NCBI GenBank assembly: GCA_932521035.1
Contig: OW051492.1
Coordinates: 2,666,001-2,730,000 of the forward strand
Origin: Oscheius dolichura
Taxonomy: Eukaryota; Nematoda; Chromadorea; Rhabditida; Rhabditidae
Direction: 5' to 3'
DNA: 64,000 nt
Part shown: positions 10,900-21,778 of the stretch, piece by piece
Layout: each line of letters starts with the position of its first letter
Position numbering within the stretch: position 1 is the stretch's first letter
Notes under the pieces: generated by a model
What the model saw: the letters and a program-made list of their open reading frames with translations, nothing else
Told to the model about the DNA's origin: nothing
The model's database searches: none
Translations under genes and position numbers: made by a program

Positions 10900-12512
10900 C
10901 TAGTGTTCCCGGCCAGCTCCTCGGGGTGCTCCTCGCTGGTCCATGTCCACGGGCTCATAGAGCCGGTAAGCGGCCACAATCACGAGAATGTAGATGGCAG
11001 TTCCGATGATCAGAACGCCATCCACTGTAGGTTTGATTTCGTGGTAGGACTCGTCATTGTACCAAATACTCCGGGGGACCTTCTTGGCGGCGTCTTCCAT
11101 CTGTTTCTTGTATTTCCGCTCAGCCACTTGTCGTACTTCCATCAGCGGGTCAAAGCCCCGTCGCATGTACAGCTAAAAACAGAGATTGCAATAAATACAA
11201 AAGGAAAGAAACCTCTTGGTTGCACCAGGGCTTGTCGCAGCAGCAAAATAGAGTGGTGGTCGAGGTCTTCTTATCCAAAACCGGCTTACAATTACCGTGG
11301 TCGTGCTCGCTCAGTAGTTCTGAAATTATACGGGTTACTGTAATTAAGAGACAAATCCGTACCTTCGCATTTCTGCGCGATTGCTTTCGCGGCCGTTCCC
11401 ATGTCCATAGACTGTAGTCTCCCGCCCTTCGTTGTCAGGTTAAAGAAGCAGCGCGGCGTCTCGTTGGATGTCTTGTTCGTCGCCACGACCTCGTAATTCT
11501 TGGCCGTCTGATTGTCTTCTCCATACTTGACCCATCCGTCGTTGTCATACCGGGCACTGATACAGATGGCTGATCCATTGTTTGTCTTCTCATCTGAAAT
11601 CACCTTTATTTAATCCAATTTTTGCCGGAGGACGGTGACTCAACGGGGAAAAAAGCAAAATAGGCGCGGGAAACGGTCGTCAGCCAAAAAATTCAAACCC
11701 AGTCCAGAAACGGTCCATTCCGGTCAAATTACCGTATTCGCCGGTTTTCAAACGGTTATTTTTTCTAAGTTAATCCGCTTTCATTTTACTTTTTTCATAG
11801 AGTCGCCGTCTTTCTGTCAGTTTTTGTTAGAATACTGTAATTTTCCCGTAATTACGCATCGGCTGATGTTTAGCGCGCCAAATCGCTTTTATCGACATTT
11901 GGCTTCTTTTTTTTTGAATAAATATGGTGTTGGCCGCATGACTGATAATGTAGAGTATGCCAATTTAGCAAAAACAGCGAAAAATTGTAGAAAAATGGGC
12001 AAAAAAGCAGTCAGACAGGCGCCGTTGCAATAGAGCGCGCTTACGGAGCGCGCGCTTCTTTTCCCCGGAATACGGTAGGTAAGTTGAAAAAGGTAAAACC
12101 TTACATTCGTTGCGTTCCTTCCTGGTCATTTCCCATCCGGGCATGGCATCCTCGTATATTTGTTTATTGCACATCGGCCGCTGGCAGCAGCACATTCGAC
12201 GTTGCCAATGTTTCGTCGGCTGGCAGAGGCTTTCCGTGTTTTCTCTCCAGACACAACGGCGGCACTTCTCGTTCTCTATCTTGTCCGGCGTCAGGTTGAT
12301 GCTACAGTAGACGGGCATCTTCAACTCCTTGTGGAATAGCGGGCAGACGCCGGCGATATCCGGCTCGTTCGGATTCCTGTTCAACCAGCACCGGTTGGGA
12401 GTCCATTTGGATATCAATCCATCAACTGAAAAGTGGAAAGGTTGGTACAAGGAAGAGCAGAAGATAACTGACCAACAGGGAGAAGGAGAAGGACAGCAAA
12501 CTGGAAGATCAT
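10900..12512 (-). CDS. Two-domain Ly6/three-finger-like transmembrane protein
   Basis: Five exons on the minus strand (12473-12512, 12105-12425, 11363-11593, 11213-11319, 10900-11172) give 323 residues. Exon 1 encodes a signal peptide (MIFQFAVLLLLP), which is why I prefer ATG 12512 to an upstream ATG in another frame. Two extracellular cysteine-rich units follow. Each ends with the CCC-x4-CN pattern typical of Ly6/uPAR and receptor three-finger domains (MCCCQRPMCN and FCCCDKPWCN), and potential N-glycosylation sites are present. The last exon has one membrane helix (VLIIGTAIYILVIVAAY) and a short cytoplasmic tail. Type I surface protein; the ligand is unknown. The family assignment rests on cysteine spacing only. 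Confidence 0.7.
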
Positions 12513-13243
12513 CTAGACGAATGAGCAAATGGGAAGCGAACTGCGGAACCTGTCAAAACTTTCGACAGAATAAGACAGGAACCGGAATTTAACATGAAAT
12601 TGACGAGAAAGACTACAAGAGCTGCCTTACAATATCGTCGAATACAATTTCTCGGAAACAATGGAAGCTTCCCCTTGATGACACCATCAAAGATCTTGAG
12701 AGAGTCTAGTAGGGAGAGCAACGTGAAAAGTGGATTTTATTGTAGCCTTTAGATATTGGTGTCATTCGATAGGTTGCATTGTAGCTTCCAACTTTTGTTT
12801 TTAGAGTATGAAAATCCGACGGTCCAGTCCTGAGATATATAAGACTTAGCGGCGTCGCCTCGGAATAGGTTTCCGACGCAAATTTTGGGTTTCGCTTCCC
12901 CCGCGGTTTGCATTGCCGTCGGCGCTCACCTACGCCACTTTCTCTTCTACTTTTTGATCTAGTTGAACAGAAATCAACACAATTTATTTATATAAAATTT
13001 ATTAGACTCAAGGTCTAGCCGAGAGAATACAGGAAGCCGAAGAGGATGAGAAAGACGGATACTACAAGTTATAAGTCCTTATTTCCAATTTGAATCACAG
13101 TATTCTCCATCAAAAACCGCCTCACATGCTCTTCCCTCTTCCCCAATCGTTATTAGGAGCAGACGAACAGGGGGCAGCCGTTCCCACGGCCCCTCTACGT
13201 CATCGCCTTGGTACACACTTTCCTTATGAGAACTCCCCCGTTC
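12513..13243. other. Intergenic, no gene seen; contains duplicated promoter
   Basis: Positions from about 13098 to 13243 are a diverged copy of the GSG1 upstream region at 9790-9927 (shared blocks CTCCATCAAAAACCG, GGGGGCAGCCGTTCCCA, CCTCTACGTCATCGCCTTGG). I see nothing coding in the remainder. Confidence 0.5.
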
Positions 13244-13251
13244 TATAAAAG
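13244..13251 (+). promoter_or_regulatory. TATA box in duplicated GSG promoter
   Basis: TATAAAAG is in the same context as 9928-9935 and lies 43 bp before the truncated GSG frame at 13287. It may now serve the kinase gene starting at 13578. Confidence 0.4.
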
Positions 13252-13286
13252 ACTGACCCAAGAGTGAACCAACCATCAGTCCAGAT

Positions 13287-13577
13287 ATGGTCTACCCCGT
13301 AGGAACAGGCGCTACTCTCTCTTCTGCCCTTATTGACAGTGGAGCTACTCCTTCTTTCACCTTTTCAAGTCATAATATTGGCTCCGGAGCCTTACCTACC
13401 AGTTCCTGGAGTCCTCCACCTGCTTATTCGAATACTTGGAACCCTCCCAGATCTCCCTCCTCTCGTCCCATCACACGGACCCGTTATCAAAGGCAGCAAA
13501 TCGATTTATCATGGTCATTCCCGCTGGAAGCACTATCCTTCCTTTTTCCTCCACAATTACTCATAACTATTCCCTAA
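13287..13577 (+). pseudogene. Truncated GSG1 duplicate abutting kinase start
   Basis: The first 55 or so codons match GSG1 (MVYPVGTGATLSSALI versus MVYTVGTGATLSSAPI). Similarity stops abruptly near 13451. The frame then runs through unrelated sequence to a TAA at 13575-13577. The transmembrane exon is missing. The frame is the same as that of the next gene, whose ATG follows the stop directly. It could be a leader ORF on the kinase mRNA or a plain pseudogene. Confidence 0.65.
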
Positions 13578-16379
13578 ATGAGCGGTTCCCTAACGGAGGT
13601 GTTGCTCTCTTCCCTCCGGTCATTTCAAGATGACGACTTCAATAACATGGTAGAGTTGATGATAGGAGGGGAAGCCACAACGTACAAGGCTGATTCCACC
13701 AAATATGGGTAAGCTATTCTTCTTTTCTTCTCTCTAAAAGAGTGTATAAATTAGAGAGCTCTGTATAAAGGTCTACGGTGTTACTGGAAATAATCTAAGG
13801 GAGATAACAATACTCCTCAAGGTTAGTTGAACGATCAAGAACTTATTGGCTCTCCTTTTCCTTCCCCTTTGAAAAGGAGCTTCCAGCGATCATGGCATCC
13901 CAATATTGTCACTATTTATGGCACCTACGTACGGGAGTGTAGATTGTTTGGACGGCAGACGCTTGGCTATGTTATGGAGTTCCTGCCGGGTGGAAGTGTT
14001 GCCTCGGCCATCCATTCTACCGGACTCGATCCACGCTATACCCATTCTTTGCTGTTGAAATGGATTGTCCAAATCTGTAGAGGACTCGACTACCTACATG
14101 AGGCTGGAATTATTCACAGGGATGTTAAACCAGCCAAGTTTTGAAACAGACTGGCAAGAGCAATTCTGCCTTTCAGTATGCTTCTGGATGAAACGTGGCA
14201 ACGGCTGAAATTGTCAGATTTTGGAATAACGAGGATGTCAAATGATCCTGTAACCCAGTCGTGAGTGTTTCTTCTAGTCCGTTTCCAACCGATTCAATTT
14301 CGCGGTGCGCCTCCGCTACGGGACCAGCCTTCTTCAAACCTGGTCCTATAGTCCATTTCCAACGGATATTCCTCGAAAAAACCTCTCCGCTACGGGACCT
14401 GGAAGCTTTCGGACATGGTCCCATAGCGGAGATGCGCCGCGAAACTTGAATCGGGGGGTCTTTTCCGTTGAAAATGGACTATAACCTTTTTCGACCGGCT
14501 GAATTGTATTAGTTCGAGCCAAATCCTGATTTCTTGCTAAAGTGGGAATCTGTTCCAGACGAGTTACCTACACCTATATGGCTCCCGAGCTTATGTCTTC
14601 ATTAGAAATTTCATATCACAGCCAACAAGACGTCTACTCCCTGGGCATCTCTATATGGGAAATATTTCACCGAGAGTTTGTCAATAAGGAGACGGAAAGC
14701 ACCTCTATTTAGAATCCCGTTCGACGGTAAAGATAGCAATAAAATATACGAATTTGTCAAAGATAATGGAAGGCCAACAATCTCCCCAGTATTAGATCCA
14801 CGAATCAAGGATATCATTCAAGGGTGAGCTTTAATCTGCTCTTATTTCGGTCTATATTCCAGTACAGATCTTGGCACATGAATCCCAGCCAACGGTTCTC
14901 TTTATTGAAAATAATCGATTTAATTGGAGAGATTGAAAAAACCGAGAGAAAATGCACCGAAGACGGGTCAAGCGCCGTCCAACTTGCCGCCAAAATTGAG
15001 CGGATCTCTCTGCAGCCGACGGGGAGTAAGACCTTCAAACATCCGTACGAGATAGAAGAAGAGAAGTGGAAGCTTCACAACAACGATCTGTATGGAATAC
15101 TCTTCGCCCTGGAACCTCCCATGTGTCGACAAACGATGGCATTCATTCGACATTTTATCCAGGAATGCCTATCACATTGTAAGGGCCAACGGGTTCCATT
15201 ATCTTCAAAAGTGGTTCTCTCATGGAAAATTAACAAGAATGGAGCAATCCAAGATCTTGGTGACACCATTTTACAAGAATACCACATTGAGGAGACGGAC
15301 ATCACTTACTGCAAGGATCCGTGGATATTTGCCTACATATTCGTCTACCGAACACGCCGAGTTAGTGCAGAGACGGAAGAGAAGCTAGAAGAACTAACTC
15401 AGGGGATAAATTTAATCGAGGAGTACCATAATACAGAAGGAGAACGGGTCTACAAATGTTTACAACAGATTCGACCACAGTGGTTAATTATTGGAGATTG
15501 GAAGTCGTCTTCAAGTATTTTTATAAATCTGATGGATGACCAGACGAAAAATAAGGAAAATCCACAGGACGTTTATGACATTCGAGTGGTTACAGCAGAT
15601 CTGCCATATGGAAAGAGATTAGGTTAGTTCATACTTTTGCCAAACGTTATATTTCCAACGGATATTCCATGGAAAAACCCTCTCCGCTACGAGACCAGGA
15701 AGCTTTCATACCGGGTCCCGTAGCGGAGACGCGCCGCTAAGTTTGAATCCATGGAATATCCGTTGAAAATGGACTATATAACGTCGCCCATATGTATGGT
15801 TCAGCGGACATCTACCCAACGGCATTTTATACCAAAAAAAGAGGAGACGGGGGCATTTGATAACCTTTGAGCAGACCAAAAACAAGAATAGAAAACTGCC
15901 CAAAAATTAAAAAAAAAAGAGTTATATTCAGCCGACAGTATCGACTTCATTTGGGAGAAGATAGAAGCGTATGGTAATGTTGTGATGATTGATTTCTTCC
16001 TGGATGAGTCCCTGGACCACGGGATATTTGACGAGGAGTGGGATCACCTAGCCAGCGACATCTACACCTCATTTGCTATCATCTGTTCATCCGATGAACT
16101 CTGCACCCGAGCCAAGGAAAAGTTCTCTGTGACTCTCGCTAAAGTGAAGACAACTTTTAATAATGTACAAGGATTTGCGAAAGAAGAGAGAAATGGAAAG
16201 GTAGGCACTCGATGGCCACTATAGTTAGTTGTTATTTCCAGACCTATTTAAACCGAGTCGATGTCTATCAAGAATTCTGGATGAATCGGATACGTTATGT
16301 CAAAAATTTAATAATGGGATGGATAATGCCGCTATCGGGGAACATGAGGAATTTTCGCTGGATGGAGATGGAACCATGA
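13578..16379 (+). CDS. Kinase-like protein 1 with unknown C-terminal domain
   Basis: Nine exons (13578-13708, 13755-13821, 13887-14137, 14177-14260, 14559-14675, 14713-14823, 14868-15622, 15932-16200, 16242-16379), all phases consistent, 640 residues. Kinase domain, about residues 20-270: degenerate glycine loop (LMIGGEATTYKA), lysine strand CIKVY, helix C glutamate (NLREITILL), HRDVKPAN split by an intron within the Asn codon, SDFG, YMAPE, and DVYSLGISIWEIF. The catalytic K, E, D and D are present, so activity is plausible. The fold is closest to the TKL/RIP-like style. The remaining half is a family-specific domain with strands WLIIGDW and IDFFLDE. It lies in tandem with 16627. Intron 4 carries a MITE and intron 7 another. 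Confidence 0.8.
14273..14483. mobile_element. Composite TATAGTCC MITE in kinase 1 intron
   Basis: A complete copy, 14347-14483 (TATAGTCCATTTCCAACGG ... AAAATGGACTATA), sits next to a left half of a second subfamily (14273-14346, TAGTCCGTTTCCAACCG, then CGCCTCCGCTACGGGACC). The interior palindrome CTCCGCTACGGGACC / GGTCCCATAGCGGAG is the family hallmark. Confidence 0.8.
15648..15905. mobile_element. TATAGTCC MITE plus adjacent DNA, inverted at 26223-26483
   Basis: The MITE spans 15648-15778 (left terminus truncated to TATATTTCCAACGG). The next 125 bp (ACGTCGCCCATATGTATGG to about 15905) are also present, inverted, next to the MITE at 26346-26483. The repeated unit is therefore larger than the MITE. 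It occupies intron 7 of kinase 1. Confidence 0.75.
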
Positions 16380-16430
16380 TCCAAATGAATTTGTTCAAAC
16401 CGTATATATTATCTAACCACGGGATCTCAT

Positions 16431-16465
16431 TATAGTCCGTTTCCAACGGATATGTCACGGGAGGA
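16431..16465 (+). mobile_element. MITE left-end fragment
   Basis: TATAGTCCGTTTCCAACGG, then ATATGTCACGGGA, matches the left ends of the copies at 31851 and 58809. The rest is missing. It lies between kinases 1 and 2. Confidence 0.6.
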
Positions 16466-16626
16466 AAGAGTATTGCGAAACACAAGGCTGGCGATTTCTC
16501 CCCGGTGACAGCTTAGCTCTTATCACAAAGTCAAATCGATTAAAGTCATTGCTTTCCCCTCGCCGGGGATTCGTGAACCCATTTTATTTTCATATTTGCT
16601 CATACCTACTCATGATTACTCACTGA

Positions 16627-19600
16627 ATGTCTGCCGAGCAAGAAGAACCGTCGTCTATTGATGTCTTCAAAGAGAGCGACTTTACCTCCATGGTAAAATT
16701 GATGACTGGCGGTGAAGCTATAACAATGAAAGCAAATTCCATCGAATGCGGGTAGGTTCGATTCTTTGGTACAATTAAAGTGAAATTAGAGAAGTATGTG
16801 TAAAATTATACTCTACTAATGGAAATAATAGACGAGAAGTTGAGATACTGCTTAAGGTGATTTTAATTTCATTAGATTTCTAAAATTGATCATATAGAGG
16901 GGCAATCATCCCAATATTGTCAGAATTTTCGGTACATATGTTCAAGAATCGGTACATTTTGGCCGAGAAACAGTCGGCTATGTAATGGAATTCATGTCCG
17001 GAGGCAGTGTTGCATCCGCCATCCATTCTACCAAGCCAGATCCACGTTATTCCATGTCATCGGTGCTAAATTGGATAGTACAGGCGTGTAGAGGCCTCCA
17101 CTATCTACACAAGGCTAATATTATACACCGAGATGTCAAACCGAGCAAGTATCAAAGTTATAAACAGTCGATGTGAAGAATTCTCCCTTTCAGTATGCTT
17201 CTCGACCACACATGGCAAAATCTAAAGCTATCTGATTTTGGAATAACGAGGTGGCTGAACAACACCGTCACTTATTCGTGAGATTTTCTCTTTTCTTATT
17301 GTTCTTATAATCTGTTTCAAATGGTAAAGCCTTTCGCGCGCGGCGCTGAGCTTCAAATTTGTCCACTTCAATTTCTCACAAATTTACGATATTTGACATA
17401 GGTTTCGGAAGTTTTTATATTTTTTTTTGTTTTTATATAGCTCATAGTCCTAATAAGCATCTGCAATAATATAATAATAACATGTGTGAAATTCGCATAA
17501 AAATGCATGCAAGAGTTTGAAGTCTCAAATCCTGTGGATTATCTTTACAGTAGCCTCTAAAATCTAAAGGGTTCCTTTGAAACATGAAAAAAGTGATTTT
17601 AGAAGATTTTCTTATACGTATACGGCTCCAGAGCTTTTGGCATCCCGACAGCCAGCATATAGTACAAATCAGGATGTGTATTCCCTCGGTATCTCCATGT
17701 GGGAAATGCTCCATAGACAGTTAGTATACGTATTTCATGTTCATAATCTGAATAGGATACCGTTTGATGGAGAAGCTGGCCACGATATCCACATATATGT
17801 CATGGGAAATGGAAGGCCTACTATCTCATCGAAACTGGACCCCCGAATCAAGAATATCATTAAAGGGTGAGCTCTAGTCTCTTGTTATTTTGTTTTATCC
17901 AATACAGATCATGGCACTTGGAACCTACGCAACGTTTACATTTATTGAAAATAATTGACTTGGTTAGCAATGTCAAGGCGAATCTGCGATGTTCTACCGA
18001 AGCAGCACCAAATTCCACCGAACTGGCCGCCCAAATTGAGCGGATCTCTCTGCAGCCAGAAAGAACTCCCTCCAAAAGACCTAATGAGACGGACAAAGAA
18101 AAGTGGAAGCATAACCTCCACGATCTTTATGGGCTACTCTTTGCCCTGGAACCTTCCCTCTGCAGGGCGATCATCGCCACAATACGCCAGTTTATCCATG
18201 AGTGTTTGCTACACTGTAGGGGGCAACGATTCTTAGCACGAGGCCCAGTCTACCTAAACACGATCCTCTCCTTTAGAATACATAGGAATGGGGTATTCGA
18301 ACACCTCGGAAACAACATTTTACAAGAATATGATGATGAAATCAAGTCCACCGACATACCTCTCTATCATGACCCACGGTTATTTGCCTACATATTCGTC
18401 TACCGAACACGTCGAGTTAGTGCAGAGAGGGAAAAAGAGACGGAAACGAAGCTAGAAGAACTAGCCCAGGAGATAAATTTAATTGAGGAGTGTCATAAGA
18501 GCGAAGGCGAGCGGGTCTACGAATGCCTACAAACGATTCGACCGGTGTGGCTAATTATTGGAGATTGGAAAGCGTCTTCTAGTATTTTTGGAAATCTTAT
18601 GGAGGACCAGACGAAAAATAAGGAAGATCCACATACAGTGTATGACATTCAAGTGGGTACCATAGACCTGGCATCTGGAATGAAATTAGGTTAGTTCAAG
18701 CGGCATTTTGCACATGGGATTGAGCTACAATTTTTGGCTGGATTATAGCAAAAGATTTCGTCTCCCTCTAGGTCTTTAGTTTTTCGAAAATGGTCCAGAA
18801 ATAACCGAGTTGCGGGCCCAAGCAGGTTGGGATTTCCCCGTTACGTAACGATGACCAGGCCGGGCCTTCAGATTTGCCATGTACATCGAGATCGAGATTT
18901 GAAAGACTTTGGCCTAACCATCTTTTAGATCGTAAAAAATTGCAAAATTTTACGATCCAAAAAGTGCGATTTCATAGATATTTGGCTAGTGAAATGGTCA
19001 CAAGGCGATTATAGTAAATAGGCTAGTTTAGAACCTATTGCTGAGATGTAGAAGCTTTACAGAGTTATAAGGTCTATTAGGAGAACATAAATTACTTCTA
19101 ACGCCGAGATCAGGGATGAGCGGATATCGATTTTCACTATCTGCATTTACGGATACGGATATCCGCTCATCCCTGGCCGAAATCAGATTTCTGATTCCAT
19201 GAAATGGGCGAACGAGTCTCCGCGTTTCATTTTCAAACCCTCTAAATCCTTTATTTCGCTTCCAAAATCGGTGAAATTGCTACCAATCAATTTCTTTCAA
19301 TAACTAATGTCGTAGGTCTAACAAAGGTTCGAAAAATGGGCTTTTGGCCCAGTTCCTCGCTCTTTTAGAGGGTTTTAGAGGGGTAGAGGGATTTAGAGGG
19401 TTTGGAAATGAAGCGCGGAGGCTCTTTCGCCCATTTCATGGAATTGCCCTAATTTATTGCATATGATTGGCAGTTTTTTGTACTATGCTTCTAAAGCAGA
19501 TCATTCTGCCTAGGCGAAAACAAACTGGAGCCTTTTTGGATGTATCAATAAAAAGTTATGAAGCCGAGAAAATGGGCCAAAAAGCCAGGTTTTGGACCTT

Positions 19601-20330
19601 CGAGTCGGCCTAACTCCTCCAAATCATCCATCGGGTGGTTAATTTTTTGTGTGTTGTATATCACTAACATAGGCCTACATCCTGGTAAAAAATCAGCCCG
19701 ATCGGGCTCCCTAGGTTGTGACACTTCCCTTGTCAGTTCCAACACAACACGATGGGCGGTTCGGGGATGAAAAATAGCTCTACTAGCTTCTACTTTCATC
19801 GAAAAAGTTTAAATTTAGCCGACAGTATCGACTTCGTTTGGAAGATTATAGAAGAAGTAAATGATAAGGGTAATGTTGTGAAGATTGATTTCTTCCTGGA
19901 CGAGACCGTGGACTACGGGGTATTTGACGAGGAGTGGGATCAGCTAGGCAGCTACGTCTACACCTCATTTGATATCATCGGTTCGTCCGAAAGAAATTGT
20001 AGCCAAGCCAAGGATAGATTTTGTACCGCTCTCTTTAAATTAAAAAGCACTGTTTTTGAAGTGCAGGAATTTATAAAAGAAGTTCGAAATGGAAAGGTGG
20101 ACTCCGTATAATCTATAACATATTCTTGTTGGTTTCAGATTTATTTAAAAGATGTAAAAGTCTATAACCAATTCTGGATGAAACGAACGAGTTATGTTAA
20201 AAATTTGATAATGGGACGGTCAATGCCACTATCCGTGAATATGAGGAAGTTCCGAGAAGTCTCCCAAGGTAAGGGGTGTTGTTTGCCAGAAAGAAGAGCC
20301 AATTCCAGCCACGCCAAAAGTCGACGATGA
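16627..20330 (+). CDS. Kinase-like protein 2 with unknown C-terminal domain
   Basis: Nine exons (16627-16751, 16790-16856, 16898-17148, 17194-17277, 17603-17719, 17756-17866, 17908-18689, 19819-20096, 20139-20330), 668 residues, with exon sizes matching kinase 1. Kinase marks: LMTGGEAITMKA loop, VCVKLY lysine, RREVEIL glutamate, HRDVKPSN (Asn split by an intron), SDFG, YTAPE (Thr where paralogues have Met), DVYSLGISMWEML. C-terminal domain: YGLLFALEP, VWLIIGDW, IDFFLDE. The start ATG gives an N-terminus aligning with its neighbour. Intron 7 is over 1.1 kb and holds two fold-back elements. The 3' end is uncertain: a GTAAGG at 20273 may start a further intron, leading to an alternative open tail ending near 20420. 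Tandem duplicate of the gene at 13578. Confidence 0.78.
19112..19174. mobile_element. Short hairpin element, 17-bp perfect arms
   Basis: AGGGATGAGCGGATATC and its exact inverse GATATCCGCTCATCCCT enclose about 29 bp. It lies in intron 7 of kinase 2. Confidence 0.55.
19194..19445. mobile_element. Fold-back element, about 55-bp arms
   Basis: The left arm 19194-19249 (ATTCCATGAAATGGGCGAA, then TCTCCGCG) is repeated inverted at 19389-19445 with a few mismatches. The spacer is about 140 bp. It lies in intron 7 of kinase 2, beside the short hairpin. Confidence 0.65.
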
Positions 20331-20663
20331 GAATGTCAACCTGTTGAAGAGAATACGAGCCGGTCTGCGTAAGACTCGAGAAATGCATTCCGATGACGGA
20401 TCTCAAAATGATTTCTGACCTATACTATTACACGGCCTTTCTAAAAACGTTCTGCTTGATGAATTTCACTAACAAGAAGCCTACTTTGCACTAGATTTTA
20501 GAATTGATGACTTGTGCATTTAAAAGTAATTAATAAATTACCATTTTCAAAGAGTTATCCCCATGTGGGCGCATAGGCGCAGCTCCTGACAATCTGAAGA
20601 AACTGGAAATATTTATGGCCGAAATAGGTTAATCACGCGCAGCGCGAAGCGCGATTTTTTGAT

Positions 20664-20763
20664 TGCGCCGGGTGCGCCGTACAAAGTTGCACTAGTGACC
20701 CAAGTTTGATGAAGTTTGGTCATGGAATACGCGAGAACGAGCGACAAACGCGTTTAGAAAAGT
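20664..20763 (+). repeat. Dispersed repeat, inverted copy at 45755-45854
   Basis: TGCGCCGGGTGCGCCGTACA through ACAAACGCGTTTAGAAAAGT is found reverse-complemented at 45755-45854 with few changes. The shared stretch is about 100 bp with no coding potential. Here it directly precedes a tRNA-like sequence and may be part of a longer SINE. Confidence 0.65.
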
Positions 20764-20796
20764 GCGCCGTCCGCCGTCCGGCGTCCGTCCCCCTGA

Positions 20797-20870
20797 ATGG
20801 CCAAGTGGCGCAATCGGCAAGCGCGCTGTCTGGGGATCCAAGGCTTGCGGGTTCAAACCCCGGGCATGCA
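20797..20870 (+). mobile_element. tRNA-derived SINE head
   Basis: A good A box (AGTGGCGCAATCGG) and B box (GGGTTCAAACC) are present, but the anticodon stem cannot pair and the acceptor ends do not match, so this is not a working tRNA. It is followed by a CTTTTGCTTTTA tail as in other tRNA-like elements in this window. Confidence 0.55.
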
Positions 20871-21080
20871 AAAACTCTTTTGCTTTTATAGGTACATCAT
20901 CCAGAGTGGTTCCGGGTGTACAACATCGTGAAAAAAAAATAATTAGATGCAATTTCAATTAGAAAAAAGTTGTTTCTGGTCGATTTCGCTTTTTCTTCTT
21001 TAGGGTAAGGTATCTCTTTTTGTATAGCGGCAAAATTATGGACATTCTAGACGAATGTCAACAAAAAGTGAACAATTTGT

Positions 21081-21610
21081 TTGTTGGAAAAAGAAAAATC
21101 TCAACAAAAAGTGTTATTTGCGTTTACAAGGAGGATACAAAAAGGGAGCAATATTGGGGAATGGAGACGAATCTACAAAAGGGGAACAATACCACAAATA
21201 ACGGCTGTTTTCGACGAACTTCTTCGAGCTCCTTCCGAATTACCCAGCCCCACTGTTTTAGTCGTGACTTTTCGTCAGTAGCTCTGGGGCTAAACGCCAT
21301 CTTTGCTTTCTTACATTTTATTTATTCGGAGGTCATTCAAGTCTCTTTGTATTGTTTTTATTTTTTATCTGTCGGGAAATGCCTCTCTAATTCCACGACA
21401 GTTGACGAAACTGAATAAGAAATACTGTAAAGCGGGACCTAGGCGGGGGGTCGGCAGCGCGGAAGGAAAAAAAAGTTGAAGACAGCCGTTATTTGTGGTA
21501 TTGTTCCCCTTTTGTAGATTCCTCTCCATTCCCCAATATTGCTCCCTTTTTGTACCCTCCTTGTAAACGCAAATAACACTTTTTGTTGAGATTTCTCTTT
21601 ATCCAACAAA
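21081..21610. mobile_element. Large fold-back element, about 130-bp arms
   Basis: The left arm 21081-21212 (TTGTTGGA, later ATCTCAACAAAAAGTGTTAT, ending AATAACGGCTGTTTTC) is repeated inverted at 21479-21610. The arms are highly similar and the 266-bp centre is unrelated. Transcribed, it would form a long hairpin. Confidence 0.75.
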
Positions 21611-21778
21611 CGAATAAGAACATTGTAATTCCTCCGCCTATCTCCCTCTTTTTGTCCCTTTGTTATCAGCAACAATCGATGTCTTATCTTTCCACTATTC
21701 CAACTTCTTCCTTGGCTCACGGAGGCGTTTCCCCCAAATTCTTCACCTGTCTTAATTACCTATCTTAATTAGGAGAAA

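Larger units (their letters stand above)
20331..21778. other. Intergenic DNA filled with repeats
   Basis: It holds a dispersed repeat (20664-20763), a tRNA-like SINE head (20797-20870) and a large fold-back (21081-21610). I see no exon chain between kinases 2 and 3. Confidence 0.5.

Noticed and set aside
20273-20420. Extra final intron and longer C-terminus for kinase 2
   Set aside because: The downstream frame looks coding, but the intron that fits the phase would be about 25 nt. Kept only as a possibility in the gene entry.
20797-20870. Working tRNA gene
   Set aside because: A and B boxes look good, but the anticodon stem and acceptor stem cannot pair, so it is called a SINE head.
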